A DNA stretch of 64,000 bases from Actinoplanes utahensis (GCF_016862455.1 NZ_BOMZ01000034.1:1-64000), one strand, 5' to 3'. Positions 52,427 to 61,293 are shown, counted from the stretch's first letter. Numbers and translations: made by a program. Notes: generated by a model from the letters alone, not told the origin.

Positions 52427-52672
52427 TCAGGACGACTTGCCCGGCTCCGGATCGTTGTCGTACCGCTCGGGCGTCACCACGTTCGCCGGTTCCTCGTCCT
52501 TCTTGTAACCGGCGAAGATGAAGCGGAGCCCGGTCAGCAGCACGGCGGCGATCGGCACGGCCACCAGGAACCGGATCAGCACCTGGATCAGTTCCACCTC
52601 GTCGAGCAGCAGGCGGTACCAGGCCGGGGCACTGATCAGCAGAGCGAACAGCAGAACCGACGGCTTGATCAT
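52427..52672 (-). CDS. 81-residue two-helix membrane protein, unknown
   Basis: MIKPSVLLFALLISAPAWYR, an acidic loop LLLDEVELIQ, then a second helix VLIRFLVAVPIAAVLLTGLR and a charged tail with YKKDEEPAN and ERYDNDPEPGKSS. It is the last gene of the leftward flagellar operon, 12 bp after flhF. Size and two helices recall FliQ, which is otherwise missing here, but the FliQ signature residues are not visible and the charged tail is unlike FliQ. Function unknown. Confidence 0.65.
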   Translation of the reverse strand: MIKPSVLLFALLISAPAWYRLLLDEVELIQVLIRFLVAVPIAAVLLTGLRFIFAGYKKDEEPANVVTPERYDNDPEPGKSS

Positions 52673-52684
52673 CGGCCGACGGGG

Positions 52685-54205
52685 TCAGCGGCGCCCGGAA
52701 CGGGTCACCCGGCGTGGCATGACCGCCAGCGGCATCACCTCGGCCGCGATCCGGGCGCACAGCATCGCCGCCCAGGCGTGCGGGGTGGCCGGCTTGCCGT
52801 CCAGCGAGAAGATCGGCACGTCCAGCCCGAGGACCGAGGCCGGGTCCGCGGTGAGCTCCACGCTGTGCACCACGAGGGCCTCCACGTCACCGAGATTGCG
52901 CAGGTGGCGGGCGGTGTCGGCGGTCTTGCGGGTGGCGTCGACGACGGCCCAGAGGGCGGTGGCGCCGAGCGCGTCGCACATGTCGTTGACCCAGAACGGG
53001 TCGGTGCCGCCGACCGGCGCGTCGACCACCACCACCCAGGGGTGCTCGGAGCTCTGCAACTTGTCCGCGCGCGACTCGGCCGCACTGCGGCTGGAGATGA
53101 GCCGGGAGGAGTGCAGCCCGGTGCCGGCCGTGGAGGGCGCGGCGAGCAACAGGTGGGTCTGGTCCACGTGCAGCTGTTCCAGGATGTGCTTGCCGATCGA
53201 GACGGCGGTGTGCACCTCACCGGCCAGCACCAGGATCTCGCCGGGCCCGTCCGGGATGCCGGGCGCGGACGGGCGGGCGGCGAGCACGCTGAGGACCCCG
53301 GCGTACGTGTCCCCGCCAGTGATCTTGCGGGCCATCGACTCGGGCATGCCGACCGTGATCAGGTTGCGCTGCACCGGATCCAGGTCGTCGGTGGGCGGCG
53401 GCGGGGCCGAGGACTTCGGCGCCGGGGCCGGGGAGACCGGAACCGACTCGTCGAGGCCGTAGACCTCGGCCGCGGACCGGATCGGCGCCGGGGCGAACGC
53501 GGCTCGCGGGGGTGCGTCGGCCGGTTCGGACGGCCGTACCGGAGCGGCGGGGGAGACCGCACGCGCCGCGGACACGGCGGCGCGGATCGGCGTCACGGTC
53601 TCGGGGACCTCGCGTTCCCTGGCGGCGGGACGCTCCGGGAAGCTCGGCATGGTCGGCAGCGCCGCGGGCAGCGGGCGATGGCCCGAGTTGACCGCCGAGC
53701 CGGTGGCCGCGGCCGGCCGGAAGGGGCGCACCGTCGGTGTCTCCTCCCGGCTCTCGGCGGCCCTGGTGTCGGCCGGCCGGGACCGGGCCGGAGCACGGCC
53801 CTCGCCCAGGTGACCGGCCACGTCGAGGCCGGCCATCAGCTCGGCGAACGCGGCCCCGGTGTCACCGAGACCGGCCGTGCGACCCTCCTGGCGGGCCCGT
53901 AGATCGGCCGTGGTGGGACCACGTTCGGTGGTCACCCGGTCCTGGGACTCGGCCTGCTCCAGCAGGCGCTCGAAGTTCTGTGAGCCGTTGCCGGCGACGG
54001 TCTGTTGCGCCATGTCATCACTGTCCTCGGTTGAATCCGGTACCTCGACGGAGAGCTCGTAGTGCTGCTTCGCGAAGAAGCCTCCGATGCCACCGCTTCG
54101 TACTTTGTCTGCGGAGACGATCCGGACACCCGGCCCGTACTCGTCACGCACCTGAGCCAGCAGCGGCTCGATGGCCGGTCCCTCAAGCAGCACCCGCGTA
54201 GGCAC
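52685..54205 (-). CDS. flhF: FlhF-like SRP-family protein with degenerate GTPase motifs
   Basis: 506 residues. The N-terminus (MPTRVLLEGPAIEPLLAQVR, EYGPGVRIVSADKVRSGGIG) matches the FlhF start, followed by a long Pro/Ala-rich linker and a C-terminal NG-like domain. At the P-loop position (about residue 322) it reads ILVLAGEVHTAVSIGKHILE instead of GPTGxGKTTT. The DTAGR motif is replaced by VVVDAPVGGTDPFW, and a TKxD motif is not visible. FlhF normally sets flagellar number and pole placement. It follows flhA with a 23-base overlap. GTP binding is doubtful. Confidence 0.75.
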   Translation of the reverse strand: MPTRVLLEGPAIEPLLAQVRDEYGPGVRIVSADKVRSGGIGGFFAKQHYELSVEVPDSTEDSDDMAQQTVAGNGSQNFERLLEQAESQDRVTTERGPTTADLRARQEGRTAGLGDTGAAFAELMAGLDVAGHLGEGRAPARSRPADTRAAESREETPTVRPFRPAAATGSAVNSGHRPLPAALPTMPSFPERPAAREREVPETVTPIRAAVSAARAVSPAAPVRPSEPADAPPRAAFAPAPIRSAAEVYGLDESVPVSPAPAPKSSAPPPPTDDLDPVQRNLITVGMPESMARKITGGDTYAGVLSVLAARPSAPGIPDGPGEILVLAGEVHTAVSIGKHILEQLHVDQTHLLLAAPSTAGTGLHSSRLISSRSAAESRADKLQSSEHPWVVVVDAPVGGTDPFWVNDMCDALGATALWAVVDATRKTADTARHLRNLGDVEALVVHSVELTADPASVLGLDVPIFSLDGKPATPHAWAAMLCARIAAEVMPLAVMPRRVTRSGRR

Positions 54206-56237
54206 CGTTCACCACCCCTATCGTCTCGATCTGTGCGGTGGAACCAGAGATTTCGCTGTACGACAGCACCTGGACCCGGCGTGAGCCGGCTCGCAGCAGT
54301 CGCATCAACGGCAGCCGCAGCTGTGGTGAGCAGGCCAGGACGGGGTTCATGCCCTGCTGCTCGGCGGCCTCGGAGATCCGGCTGGCCTCGCTGACGATCG
54401 CCTCGGCACGCATGCCGTCGATCGCCATGAAGGCGCCGGTGTCGCTGGGCCGCAACGATTCGAGAAGGCTCTGCTCGAGCATCGGGTCGAGCGTGATCAC
54501 GGTGAGCCGGCCGGCGGTGGTGTACTGGGCGGCGATGGCCGGTCCCAGCGCGCTGCGTGCCGCCTCGACCAGGCCGTCGTGATCCACGGACATCTTGGCC
54601 CGCAGCGAGAGCGACTCGAAGATCCGGACCAGGTCGCGGATCGGCACACCCTCGTCGAGCAGCGCCTGCAGCACCTTCTGGATCTGGCCGAGGCTGAGCA
54701 GCGAGGGCGTCAGTTCCTCCACCACCACCGGGTGGGTGCGCTTGACCATCTCGCTGAGCGCCCGGACGTCCTCGCGGCCGAGCAGGCGGCTGGCGTTGGT
54801 CCGGACGATCTCGGCCAGATGCGTGATGATCACCGACGCGCGGTCCACCACCGTCGCGCCGGAGATCTCCGCCTGGTAGTGCATCTCGGCGGGGACCCAC
54901 TTGCCGGCGAGGCCGAAGACCGGTTCGACGCCGGCCCGGCCCGGGAGCGCGTGCAATCCCTCGCCGATGGCCAGCACGGTGCCCGGCGGCGCCTGGCCGG
55001 AGCCGGCGTCGACACCGGAGATCCGGATGGCGTACGAGGACAGCGGCAGGTCCAGATCGTCGCGGGTCCGCACCGGCGGCATGATCACGCCGAGTTCCAT
55101 GGCCATCTTGCGGCGCAGGGCGCGTACCCGGTCGAGCAGGTCCCCGCTGCCCGGGTCGACGAGGTCGACCAGGTCCGGGGCGAGCGCGAGTTCGAGCGGG
55201 TCGATCCGCATCTCGCCGAGCAGCGATTCCGGGGAGTCCGGGGCGGGCATGTCGGGTGCCTCGGCCGCCACCTTCGCCGCCTGCGCCTGGTCCTCCGGCA
55301 CCGGCTCCTTCACCCGGTGCGCGATCGCCAGGACCGCCCCGCCGACCAGCAGGAACGGCAGTTTCGGCAGGCCGGGGATGATGCACAGGGCGATCGCTGC
55401 CCCGCCGCCGATGCGCAGCGCCAGCTTGTTCTGGCTGAGCTGCGTGGTGACGGTCTGCCCCATGTCGCCGGAGGTGGCCGACCGGGTCACGATCAGACCG
55501 GTGGCGACCGAGAGGAGCAGTGCGGGGATCTGCGAGACCAGGCCGTCGCCGATGCTCAGCATGCTGTAGTGGTTCATCGCGTCGGCCGGGGCCATGCCGG
55601 CCTGCATGACGCCGACGGCGAACCCACCGACCAGGTTGATGATGGTGATGATGATGGCGGCGATGGCGTCGCCCTTGACGAACTTGGAGCCACCGTCCAT
55701 GGCGCCGTAGAAGTCGGCCTCGGCGGCCACCTCGGCGCGGCGCACCTTCGCCTGGGCGTCGTCGATCAGGCCGGCGTTCAGGTCGGCGTCGATCGCCATC
55801 TGCTTGCCGGGCATCGCGTCGAGGGTGAACCGGGCGCCGACCTCGGCGACCCGCTCGGCGCCCTTGGTGACCACGATCATCTGGACGATCACCAGGATCG
55901 AGAAGATCACCAGACCGATGACCAGGTTGCCGCCGACGACGAAGCTGCCGAACGCGTGGATCACCTTGCCGGCGTCGCCGTCCCGCAGCACCAGGCGTGT
56001 CGCGCTGATGTTGAGGGCGAGCCGGAATAGTGTCATGACCAGCAGGAGCGCGGGGAAGACCGCGAAGTCGAGCGGCTTCTGCACGAACATCGAGATCAGC
56101 AGGACCAGCAGGGCCGCCGTGATGTTCATGGCGATGAACAGGTCGAGCAGGAAGGTCGGCAAGGGAACGACCATCATGATGATGATGCCGACGACCCCGA
56201 TGGGTACGGCGAACTTGCCAATGTTCTGGATCTTCAC
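54183..56237 (-). CDS. flhA: flagellar biosynthesis protein FlhA
   Basis: 684 residues. About eight N-terminal membrane helices, the cytoplasmic FHIPEP region with RFTLDAMPGKQMAIDADLNA and the export-cargo-binding C-terminal domain ending SYSEISGSTAQIETIGVVNG. It is the central nonameric ring of the export gate. The gene starts a new unit from its own FliA-type promoter, 170 bp after flhB. Confidence 0.97.
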   Translation of the reverse strand: MKIQNIGKFAVPIGVVGIIIMMVVPLPTFLLDLFIAMNITAALLVLLISMFVQKPLDFAVFPALLLVMTLFRLALNISATRLVLRDGDAGKVIHAFGSFVVGGNLVIGLVIFSILVIVQMIVVTKGAERVAEVGARFTLDAMPGKQMAIDADLNAGLIDDAQAKVRRAEVAAEADFYGAMDGGSKFVKGDAIAAIIITIINLVGGFAVGVMQAGMAPADAMNHYSMLSIGDGLVSQIPALLLSVATGLIVTRSATSGDMGQTVTTQLSQNKLALRIGGGAAIALCIIPGLPKLPFLLVGGAVLAIAHRVKEPVPEDQAQAAKVAAEAPDMPAPDSPESLLGEMRIDPLELALAPDLVDLVDPGSGDLLDRVRALRRKMAMELGVIMPPVRTRDDLDLPLSSYAIRISGVDAGSGQAPPGTVLAIGEGLHALPGRAGVEPVFGLAGKWVPAEMHYQAEISGATVVDRASVIITHLAEIVRTNASRLLGREDVRALSEMVKRTHPVVVEELTPSLLSLGQIQKVLQALLDEGVPIRDLVRIFESLSLRAKMSVDHDGLVEAARSALGPAIAAQYTTAGRLTVITLDPMLEQSLLESLRPSDTGAFMAIDGMRAEAIVSEASRISEAAEQQGMNPVLACSPQLRLPLMRLLRAGSRRVQVLSYSEISGSTAQIETIGVVNGAYAGAA

Positions 56238-56306
56238 GGCACCTTCCAGGCGTGGGCATTCCGATGGCCATCCGGGCCTCGCCGTCGCCGTCCTGGCAAT
56301 GGTCTG

Positions 56307-56332
56307 TTCGGCGCGTATCCGCCGTCACTGAG
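56307..56332 (-). promoter_or_regulatory. FliA-type promoter of flhA-flhF-orf81
   Basis: On the minus strand CTCA (56329-56332), 16 bases, GCCGAA (56307-56312), a perfect match in the flhB-flhA gap. The expected start is about 63 bases upstream of the flhA ATG. Confidence 0.75.
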
Positions 56333-56407
56333 GCCGCTGTGGCACCGCCACGCACCGATCTTCCCTGCTCTTGCACCCTCTTGTGAGGAAATCTCTGTAT
56401 TTAGTGG

Positions 56408-57499
56408 TTATGCCGCTGCTGGGGTCGGGTTCGGGTTGCGGTGCAAACCAGCCGCCGCACCACGTGCCTTCAGACTCATCACGAACGCCAGCACCCGGGC
56501 GACCGCCCCGAAGAACTCCGCCGGGATCTCCTGGCCGATGTCGCAGTCCTTGTTCAGGGCCCGGGCCAGCGGCACGTCCTGGACCATCGGGATCCGCTTC
56601 TCGGTGGCGATGTCCCGGATCTTCGCGGCGACCGGGCCCTTCCCCTTCGCCACCACCCGAGGCGCGCCCTTCTCCGGCTCGTAGCGCAGCGCCACCGCGA
56701 CGTGCACCGGGTTGACCACCACCACGTCCGCGGTCGGCACGTCGGCCATCATCCGGTTCCGTGCCATGGCCTGCTGCTTGGCCCGGATGTGGGCCTTGAC
56801 GTGCGGGTCGCCCTCGGTGTTCTTGTACTCCTGCTTGACCTCTTCCTTGGTCATCCGCAGCTGTTTGTTGGTCCGCCGGCGCACCACGAAGTAGTCCGCG
56901 GCGGCCATCACGATGCCGGCCGCCGCGGCGGCCCGGAGCAGCTGGATCGCGGCGTCGTTGATCACCGCGACCAGGGTGGCGAGCGGCAGCCGCCCGGCGG
57001 TCATCAGCACCGGCACGATGTCCTTCATCGTCAGATAGAGGACGATCGCCAGCACGGTCGTCTTGACCAGGGCCTTGGCGCCCTCCCACAGCGCCTGCCC
57101 GCCGAACATGCGCTTGATCCCGGTGAACGGGTTGAGCCGGTTGAATTTGGGGATGAACAACTTGGTGGCGACCCGGATGCCGCCCTGCGACCCGGCGGCC
57201 ACGATGCCGACCGCCATCATGGTCAGCGCCAGCGGCAGGACCGTCCAGGCGGCACTCATCAACGCGTCCTTGAGGATGCCGATGGTCTTGCCGGGATCCG
57301 GATTCTGGATGGTGTCCGGGATCTTCTCCACCAGCTCCTGGGCGTGCTCCATGGCCTTGCCCAGGGTGCGGGGCAGCATGATGCTCGCGGCGAGCATGCC
57401 GACCCACGCGCCGAGGTCCTGGCTGCGCCCGATCTGGCCCTCTTGCTTGGCCTTCTTGAGCTTTTGGGCTGTGGGTTCCTCGGTCTTCTCACCGGACAC
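56408..57499 (-). CDS. flhB: flagellar export switch protein FlhB
   Basis: 363 residues. EKTEEPTAQKLKKAKQEGQI at the N-terminus, four membrane helices, and the C-terminal autocleavage region VVVVNPVHVAVALRYEPEKG. The usual NPTH is NPVH here; the self-cleaving Asn-Pro pair is present. FlhB interacts with FliK to switch export from hook to filament substrates. The C-terminal tail is short and Pro/Ala-rich. Confidence 0.95.
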   Translation of the reverse strand: MSGEKTEEPTAQKLKKAKQEGQIGRSQDLGAWVGMLAASIMLPRTLGKAMEHAQELVEKIPDTIQNPDPGKTIGILKDALMSAAWTVLPLALTMMAVGIVAAGSQGGIRVATKLFIPKFNRLNPFTGIKRMFGGQALWEGAKALVKTTVLAIVLYLTMKDIVPVLMTAGRLPLATLVAVINDAAIQLLRAAAAAGIVMAAADYFVVRRRTNKQLRMTKEEVKQEYKNTEGDPHVKAHIRAKQQAMARNRMMADVPTADVVVVNPVHVAVALRYEPEKGAPRVVAKGKGPVAAKIRDIATEKRIPMVQDVPLARALNKDCDIGQEIPAEFFGAVARVLAFVMSLKARGAAAGLHRNPNPTPAAA

Positions 57500-57525
57500 G
57501 TCTCACCTCCTCATCTCCGCGGGAC

Positions 57526-58290
57526 TCACCCGCCGCCGAGTCGCACCACCACGGTGACCGCCTTGTCGACGAGCGTGTCGAGGATCCCCGGCAGCTGGGC
57601 GATGGCGATCGCGGAGAGGGTGACGACCAGCAAGATCTTGATCGGGAAGCCCAGCTGGAAGGCGTTGAGCGCGGGCGCCACCCGGTTCAGCAGGCCCAGC
57701 GCCACGTCGGCCAGGAACAGCACCGCCATCAGCGGCCCGGCGATCTGGATCGCCGCCAGGAACATCTCGCCCATGCCCTCGAGCAGCAGCCGGCTGAACG
57801 TCTCCATGTCGAACGTGGCGTTCAGCGGCAGGGTGCGGAAACTCTGCAGGAAGCCTCGGATGATCAGTTGATGCCCGTCGCTGGCGAAGAGCAGGGTGAG
57901 CGCCACCAGGTTGTAGAACCGGCCGAAGATCGAGCTGCTGCTCTGCGAGAACGGGTCGTACGTCGAGGCGAGCGTGAAACCGCTGGCGAGGTCGAGCAGG
58001 TCACCGGCCGCCTGGAGGGCCGCGAACAGCAGCGCGGTGAGAAAGCCGAGACCGGCGCCGATGAGCACCTGGAGAGCGGCCGTGAAGATCAGATCCTTGG
58101 TCTCCAGCGACGGGACGGTCTGCCGCAGGTACGGCGCCATCGGCAGGGTCAGCCCGACCGAGAGCAGCGCCTTCACCTGTGTCGGGATGAACCGGGAGCT
58201 CAGCGGTGGGCAGAGCATCATCCAGGCGCCGGTCCGTACCGCTCCCAGCATGATCGCCAGGAACTCCGCGGTGGCAACCTCGAAATTCAT
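57526..58290 (-). CDS. fliR: flagellar export gate protein FliR
   Basis: 254 residues with six hydrophobic helices. MNFEVATAEFLAIMLGAVRT at the N-terminus, GAWMMLCPPLSSRFIPTQVK and FQLGFPIKILLVVTLSAIAI later. It builds the export gate with FliP and FliQ. It starts only 4 bases after the fliP stop, which leaves no room for fliQ. Confidence 0.95.
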   Translation of the reverse strand: MNFEVATAEFLAIMLGAVRTGAWMMLCPPLSSRFIPTQVKALLSVGLTLPMAPYLRQTVPSLETKDLIFTAALQVLIGAGLGFLTALLFAALQAAGDLLDLASGFTLASTYDPFSQSSSSIFGRFYNLVALTLLFASDGHQLIIRGFLQSFRTLPLNATFDMETFSRLLLEGMGEMFLAAIQIAGPLMAVLFLADVALGLLNRVAPALNAFQLGFPIKILLVVTLSAIAIAQLPGILDTLVDKAVTVVVRLGGG

Positions 58291-58294
58291 CGTC

Positions 58295-59065
58295 TCAGTA
58301 CGAGCCGACCAGCGCCGTGATGATCAAAGCCCAGCCGTTGACCAGCACGAACAGCAGCAGTTTGAAGGGCAGCGCCACCGTCACCGGCGGCAGCATCATC
58401 ATGCCCAGCGACATCAGCGAGGCGGACACCACGAGGTCGATGATCAGGAACGGGATGAAGATGACGAACCCGATGATGAACGCGGCCCGCAGCTCGGACA
58501 GGACGAACGCGGGCACCAGGGTGGTGAGCGGGACGGCCTCGATGTTCGCCGGCTTCTTCTGGCCGGCCACCTTGGTCAGCAGGGCTACCTCGTCGGGGCG
58601 GGTCGCCCCGTACATGAACTCGCGGAGCGGCTCGACGCCGTCCTTGAACGCCTGGGACTGGGTCTTGTCGCCCTTGAGATAGGGCTGCACGCCCTGGTCG
58701 TTGATGGCCGAGACGGTCGGTCCCATGATGAACATGCTCAGGAACAGCGCGAGACCGGCGAGCACCTGGTTGGGCGGCATGCTGGTCAGGCCGAGTGCGT
58801 TGCGGGTGATGCCGAGGACCATGAAGACCTTGGTGAAACACGTGCAGAGCAGCAGCAGGGCCGGCGCCACCGACATCAGGGTCAGGCCCAGGACGATCAC
58901 CAGTGACGAGGCCGGGCGGCTGCCGTCCGGGTTCGTTCCGTTGATCTGGATGTCGATGCTCGGCGGGGACGGGGTCGGCGCGGGCGCCGCCGAGGCTATG
59001 CCCGGCAGCAGGATGAGGGTCGCCGCCAGCATCAGCAGCGGGATCGCGCGCCGCGTCATGATCAT
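58295..59065 (-). CDS. fliP: flagellar export gate protein FliP
   Basis: 256 residues. A cleavable signal peptide (RAIPLLMLAATLILLPGIAS), then VLGLTLMSVAPALLLLCTCF, KVFMVLGITRNALGLTSMPP and the C-terminal IPFLIIDLVVSASLMSLGMM. It is the pentameric core of the export gate. Its start overlaps fliO by 4 bases. Confidence 0.96.
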   Translation of the reverse strand: MIMTRRAIPLLMLAATLILLPGIASAAPAPTPSPPSIDIQINGTNPDGSRPASSLVIVLGLTLMSVAPALLLLCTCFTKVFMVLGITRNALGLTSMPPNQVLAGLALFLSMFIMGPTVSAINDQGVQPYLKGDKTQSQAFKDGVEPLREFMYGATRPDEVALLTKVAGQKKPANIEAVPLTTLVPAFVLSELRAAFIIGFVIFIPFLIIDLVVSASLMSLGMMMLPPVTVALPFKLLLFVLVNGWALIITALVGSY

Positions 59066-59484
59066 CGCCTCGTCGTCCGGTCGCGCAGCGTCTCGAGCGC
59101 CGTGGTCCAGGTCCGCGGCGAGAGCAGTGAGCCGTCCAGCCGCCCGCGGAGGCTCATCGGGTGCCGGCCGGGGAGGTTGGCGTGCAGCCCGTCCGATTCC
59201 ACCTCGAGTACGTCACGGTGTTCGTCCGGGTCCGTCTCGAACGGCTCGAGGTCGGTCTCGGTGAGGAGGCTGACCTGCTGTTCGGTGATCCCGACCACCA
59301 GCGCGCGATCGTTCACCCGGATCACCGCCACCGCCGAGCCCCGGCTGAGCTGCTGGCGCCCGAGCACCGCGAGCATCCCGTCGCGGCGGCTGGTGTACGG
59401 CCGGCGCACGGCCTTGGCCAGCAGCCACATCAGCATCAGGACGATCAGCAGCGCCAGGGCGACACGGAAGGTGAGCGAGATCAA
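59062..59484 (-). CDS. fliO: flagellar biosynthesis protein FliO
   Basis: 140 residues. One N-terminal helix (VALALLIVLMLMWLLAKAV) and a cytoplasmic FliO-like strand LAVLGRQQLSRGSAVAVIRV with ALVVGITEQQVSLLTE. It assists FliP assembly. It sits between fliN and fliP as usual. Confidence 0.87.
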   Translation of the reverse strand: MISLTFRVALALLIVLMLMWLLAKAVRRPYTSRRDGMLAVLGRQQLSRGSAVAVIRVNDRALVVGITEQQVSLLTETDLEPFETDPDEHRDVLEVESDGLHANLPGRHPMSLRGRLDGSLLSPRTWTTALETLRDRTTRR

Positions 59485-59489
59485 GACCG

Positions 59490-60248
59490 TTACTCCGCGC
59501 CCGGCGAGACGATCTCGGTGATCCGGATGCCGAAGTTCTCGTCCACCACGACCACTTCGCCACGGGCGATCAGCCGGCCGTTGACCAGCAGGTCGGCCGG
59601 GCTGCCCGCGGCCCGGTCCAGCTCGACGATCGCGCCGGGAGTGAGCGAGAGCAGCTCTCGCACGCTCATCCGGGTCCGTCCCAGCTCGGCCGAGACCTCC
59701 ATCTCGACGTCGTGCAGCATGTCCAGGCCACCCCGTCCGCCGCCGGCGCCCCGGGCCGGGGCCGCCGCTCGCTGGGCCAGGTTCACCGCTCCGGCGTCGT
59801 CACCGGGCCACTGGCTGAGGGCGAGGGCGACGACCGCGCGGATCTCGAGTTCGTCGCGCAGCGGCACCGCGACCGCGCCGTCCTTCGCGGCGAGCGCGCT
59901 GAGCGCGACCCCGGGCTCCATCAGCTGACCCGGGTCGAGCACCACCGGCCCGAAGACCCGGGCCGCCGCCTCCAGAGCCGGCCGGACCGCGGCGGTCAGG
60001 TCGAGCTCGCCGAGCGGGCTCTCCTTGAGGGCGTCCGCGAGGTCCTGGCCGACCACCACGACGACCTCGCCGGAGGCCGCGCCGGTGAACCTCGCCGTGA
60101 TCGCCTGGCCCTCGATCACCGTCCCCGCGTCCGGTACGACCGGGTCGGCGGCCACCAGGGCACGGCTGGTGGGCAGGACGGCCAGCGCGGCCTCGGCGGC
60201 GTTCCTGGCGAGCGCGAGCTGAGGCGCGGTCATGGTGGGCGCTGTCAT
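59490..60248 (-). CDS. fliN: flagellar motor switch protein FliN with FliY-like N-terminal extension
   Basis: 252 residues from the ATG at 60248, overlapping the fliM stop (ATGA). The C-terminal 75 residues are the SpoA/FliN domain ([40 protein letters not shown]). The first 170 residues form an extra domain ([20 protein letters not shown]) reminiscent of the CheC-like part of FliY, a CheY-phosphatase-type domain, though catalytic residues cannot be assigned. Typical FliN is about 100-140 residues. Confidence 0.88.
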   Translation of the reverse strand: MTAPTMTAPQLALARNAAEAALAVLPTSRALVAADPVVPDAGTVIEGQAITARFTGAASGEVVVVVGQDLADALKESPLGELDLTAAVRPALEAAARVFGPVVLDPGQLMEPGVALSALAAKDGAVAVPLRDELEIRAVVALALSQWPGDDAGAVNLAQRAAAPARGAGGGRGGLDMLHDVEMEVSAELGRTRMSVRELLSLTPGAIVELDRAAGSPADLLVNGRLIARGEVVVVDENFGIRITEIVSPGAE

Positions 60249-61195
60249 GGGCGGCCAGACTCCTTGGACGGGCTCTCGTTGGGCGACGGCACGACGAGAC
60301 ATGCGAGCCGGGCGCCCTGGTTACCGGGAACTGCGTGAGCGAAGACGATGTCGTTGACGGTCACCTCGAGCGGCCGGCTGGTCGGATGTCCCAGCGGGAC
60401 GACGTCACCGGGGCGCAGATCCACGATGTCATCGGTGCGCATCCGAATGGGCTGGAATCGCACTGCTACGTCGATCGGAGCGGCGGAAAGTCCGGCGGTC
60501 AGGTTCCGCAGCGAGGTGTCCCGCTCCTGCCGCTCGGCAGCGCTCAGCACGACCGCCTCGGTCCGCGACAGCACCGGCAGGATGGTGTTGAACGGCAGGC
60601 AGATGGTGGAGATGCACTCCTCCGCGCCGATCTTGGTCTCGAACGACGCCACCACGACCGCGTCGCCCGGCGCGTGCGCCCGCAGGAACTGCGCGTTGTA
60701 CTCGATCTCTTTCAGCTTCGGCGTGAGGTCGACCATGCTCTCGAAGCCGTAGCGCAACTCGCCCAGCATCCGCTCGATCAGGCCGCGCAGCAGCGGCATC
60801 TCGACCTCGGTCAGCGGCCGCTCCGGCTGGGCGCCGCCGGGACCGCCGAGCATGTGATCGATCGCGGTCATCACCGCCGACTGGGCGATCTCCAGCAGCA
60901 CCGTGCCGGGCAGCGGGTCCAGGGTGACCACCGCGATGATCGTCGGGTTGGCGAGCGCGGCGACGTACTCGTCGTAGTTCAGCTGCTCGATGGAGATCAG
61001 CGAGACGTTGCTGACCACCCGCAGGCGGGTGGTGAACAGGGTGCCGCAACTGCGCGCGTACGACTCGAAGACCATCTGCAACGTACGGACGTGTTCGCGG
61101 GAGAGCTTGATGGGACGCCGGAAGTCGTACGCGGTCGGGCCTCCGCCCTGGCCGCGACGCGACATCCTGCCGGGGGATCGTTGAGCGGTGGTCAC
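60245..61195 (-). CDS. fliM: flagellar motor switch protein FliM
   Basis: 316 residues from the GTG at 61195 (an ATG at 61165 is also in frame). The CheC-like middle domain has the DHMLGGPGG motif and [18 protein letters not shown]; the C-terminal SpoA domain ends [20 protein letters not shown]. The short CheY-binding motif LSQ-EIDALL expected at the N-terminus is not present; instead a basic Gly-rich stretch ([18 protein letters not shown]). It starts a new unit after a terminator and FliA-type promoter. Confidence 0.92.
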   Translation of the reverse strand: MTTAQRSPGRMSRRGQGGGPTAYDFRRPIKLSREHVRTLQMVFESYARSCGTLFTTRLRVVSNVSLISIEQLNYDEYVAALANPTIIAVVTLDPLPGTVLLEIAQSAVMTAIDHMLGGPGGAQPERPLTEVEMPLLRGLIERMLGELRYGFESMVDLTPKLKEIEYNAQFLRAHAPGDAVVVASFETKIGAEECISTICLPFNTILPVLSRTEAVVLSAAERQERDTSLRNLTAGLSAAPIDVAVRFQPIRMRTDDIVDLRPGDVVPLGHPTSRPLEVTVNDIVFAHAVPGNQGARLACLVVPSPNESPSKESGRP

Positions 61196-61204
61196 GTCGT
61201 CCTC

Positions 61205-61230
61205 ATCGGCTCAGTTACCGATCCGCTGAG
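61205..61230 (-). promoter_or_regulatory. FliA-type promoter of fliM-fliN-fliO-fliP-fliR-flhB
   Basis: On the minus strand CTCA (61227-61230), 16 bases, GCCGAT (61205-61210), one mismatch. The expected start is within about 3 bases of the GTG at 61195, so that mRNA would be almost leaderless, or translation starts at the ATG at 61165. Confidence 0.6.
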
Positions 61231-61265
61231 CCGTGGCGGCGTTTTCATCCAGTTCTCATGCCGAT

Positions 61266-61293
61266 GGGCGGGTCTCCCTGGGGAGACCCGCCC
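61266..61293 (-). terminator. terminator after fliL
   Basis: Perfect 12-bp stem GGGCGGGTCTCC / GGAGACCCGCCC with a CTGG loop, 13 bases beyond the fliL stop and just upstream of nothing but the fliM promoter. It separates flbD-motA-motB-fliL from fliM onward. Confidence 0.85.

Noticed and set aside
53932..56376. Long open frame (814 codons) overlapping flhA on the same strand in another frame
   Set aside because: Arg/Gly/His-rich composition with no family resemblance; it is the shadow frame of flhA, typical of high-GC DNA.
56425..56445. CGGGTT/CGGTTGC-like strings near the flhB end resembling TcrA half-boxes
   Set aside because: They lie in coding sequence, are not spaced by 4 bases and are not upstream of the flhA promoter at the 7-bp position.
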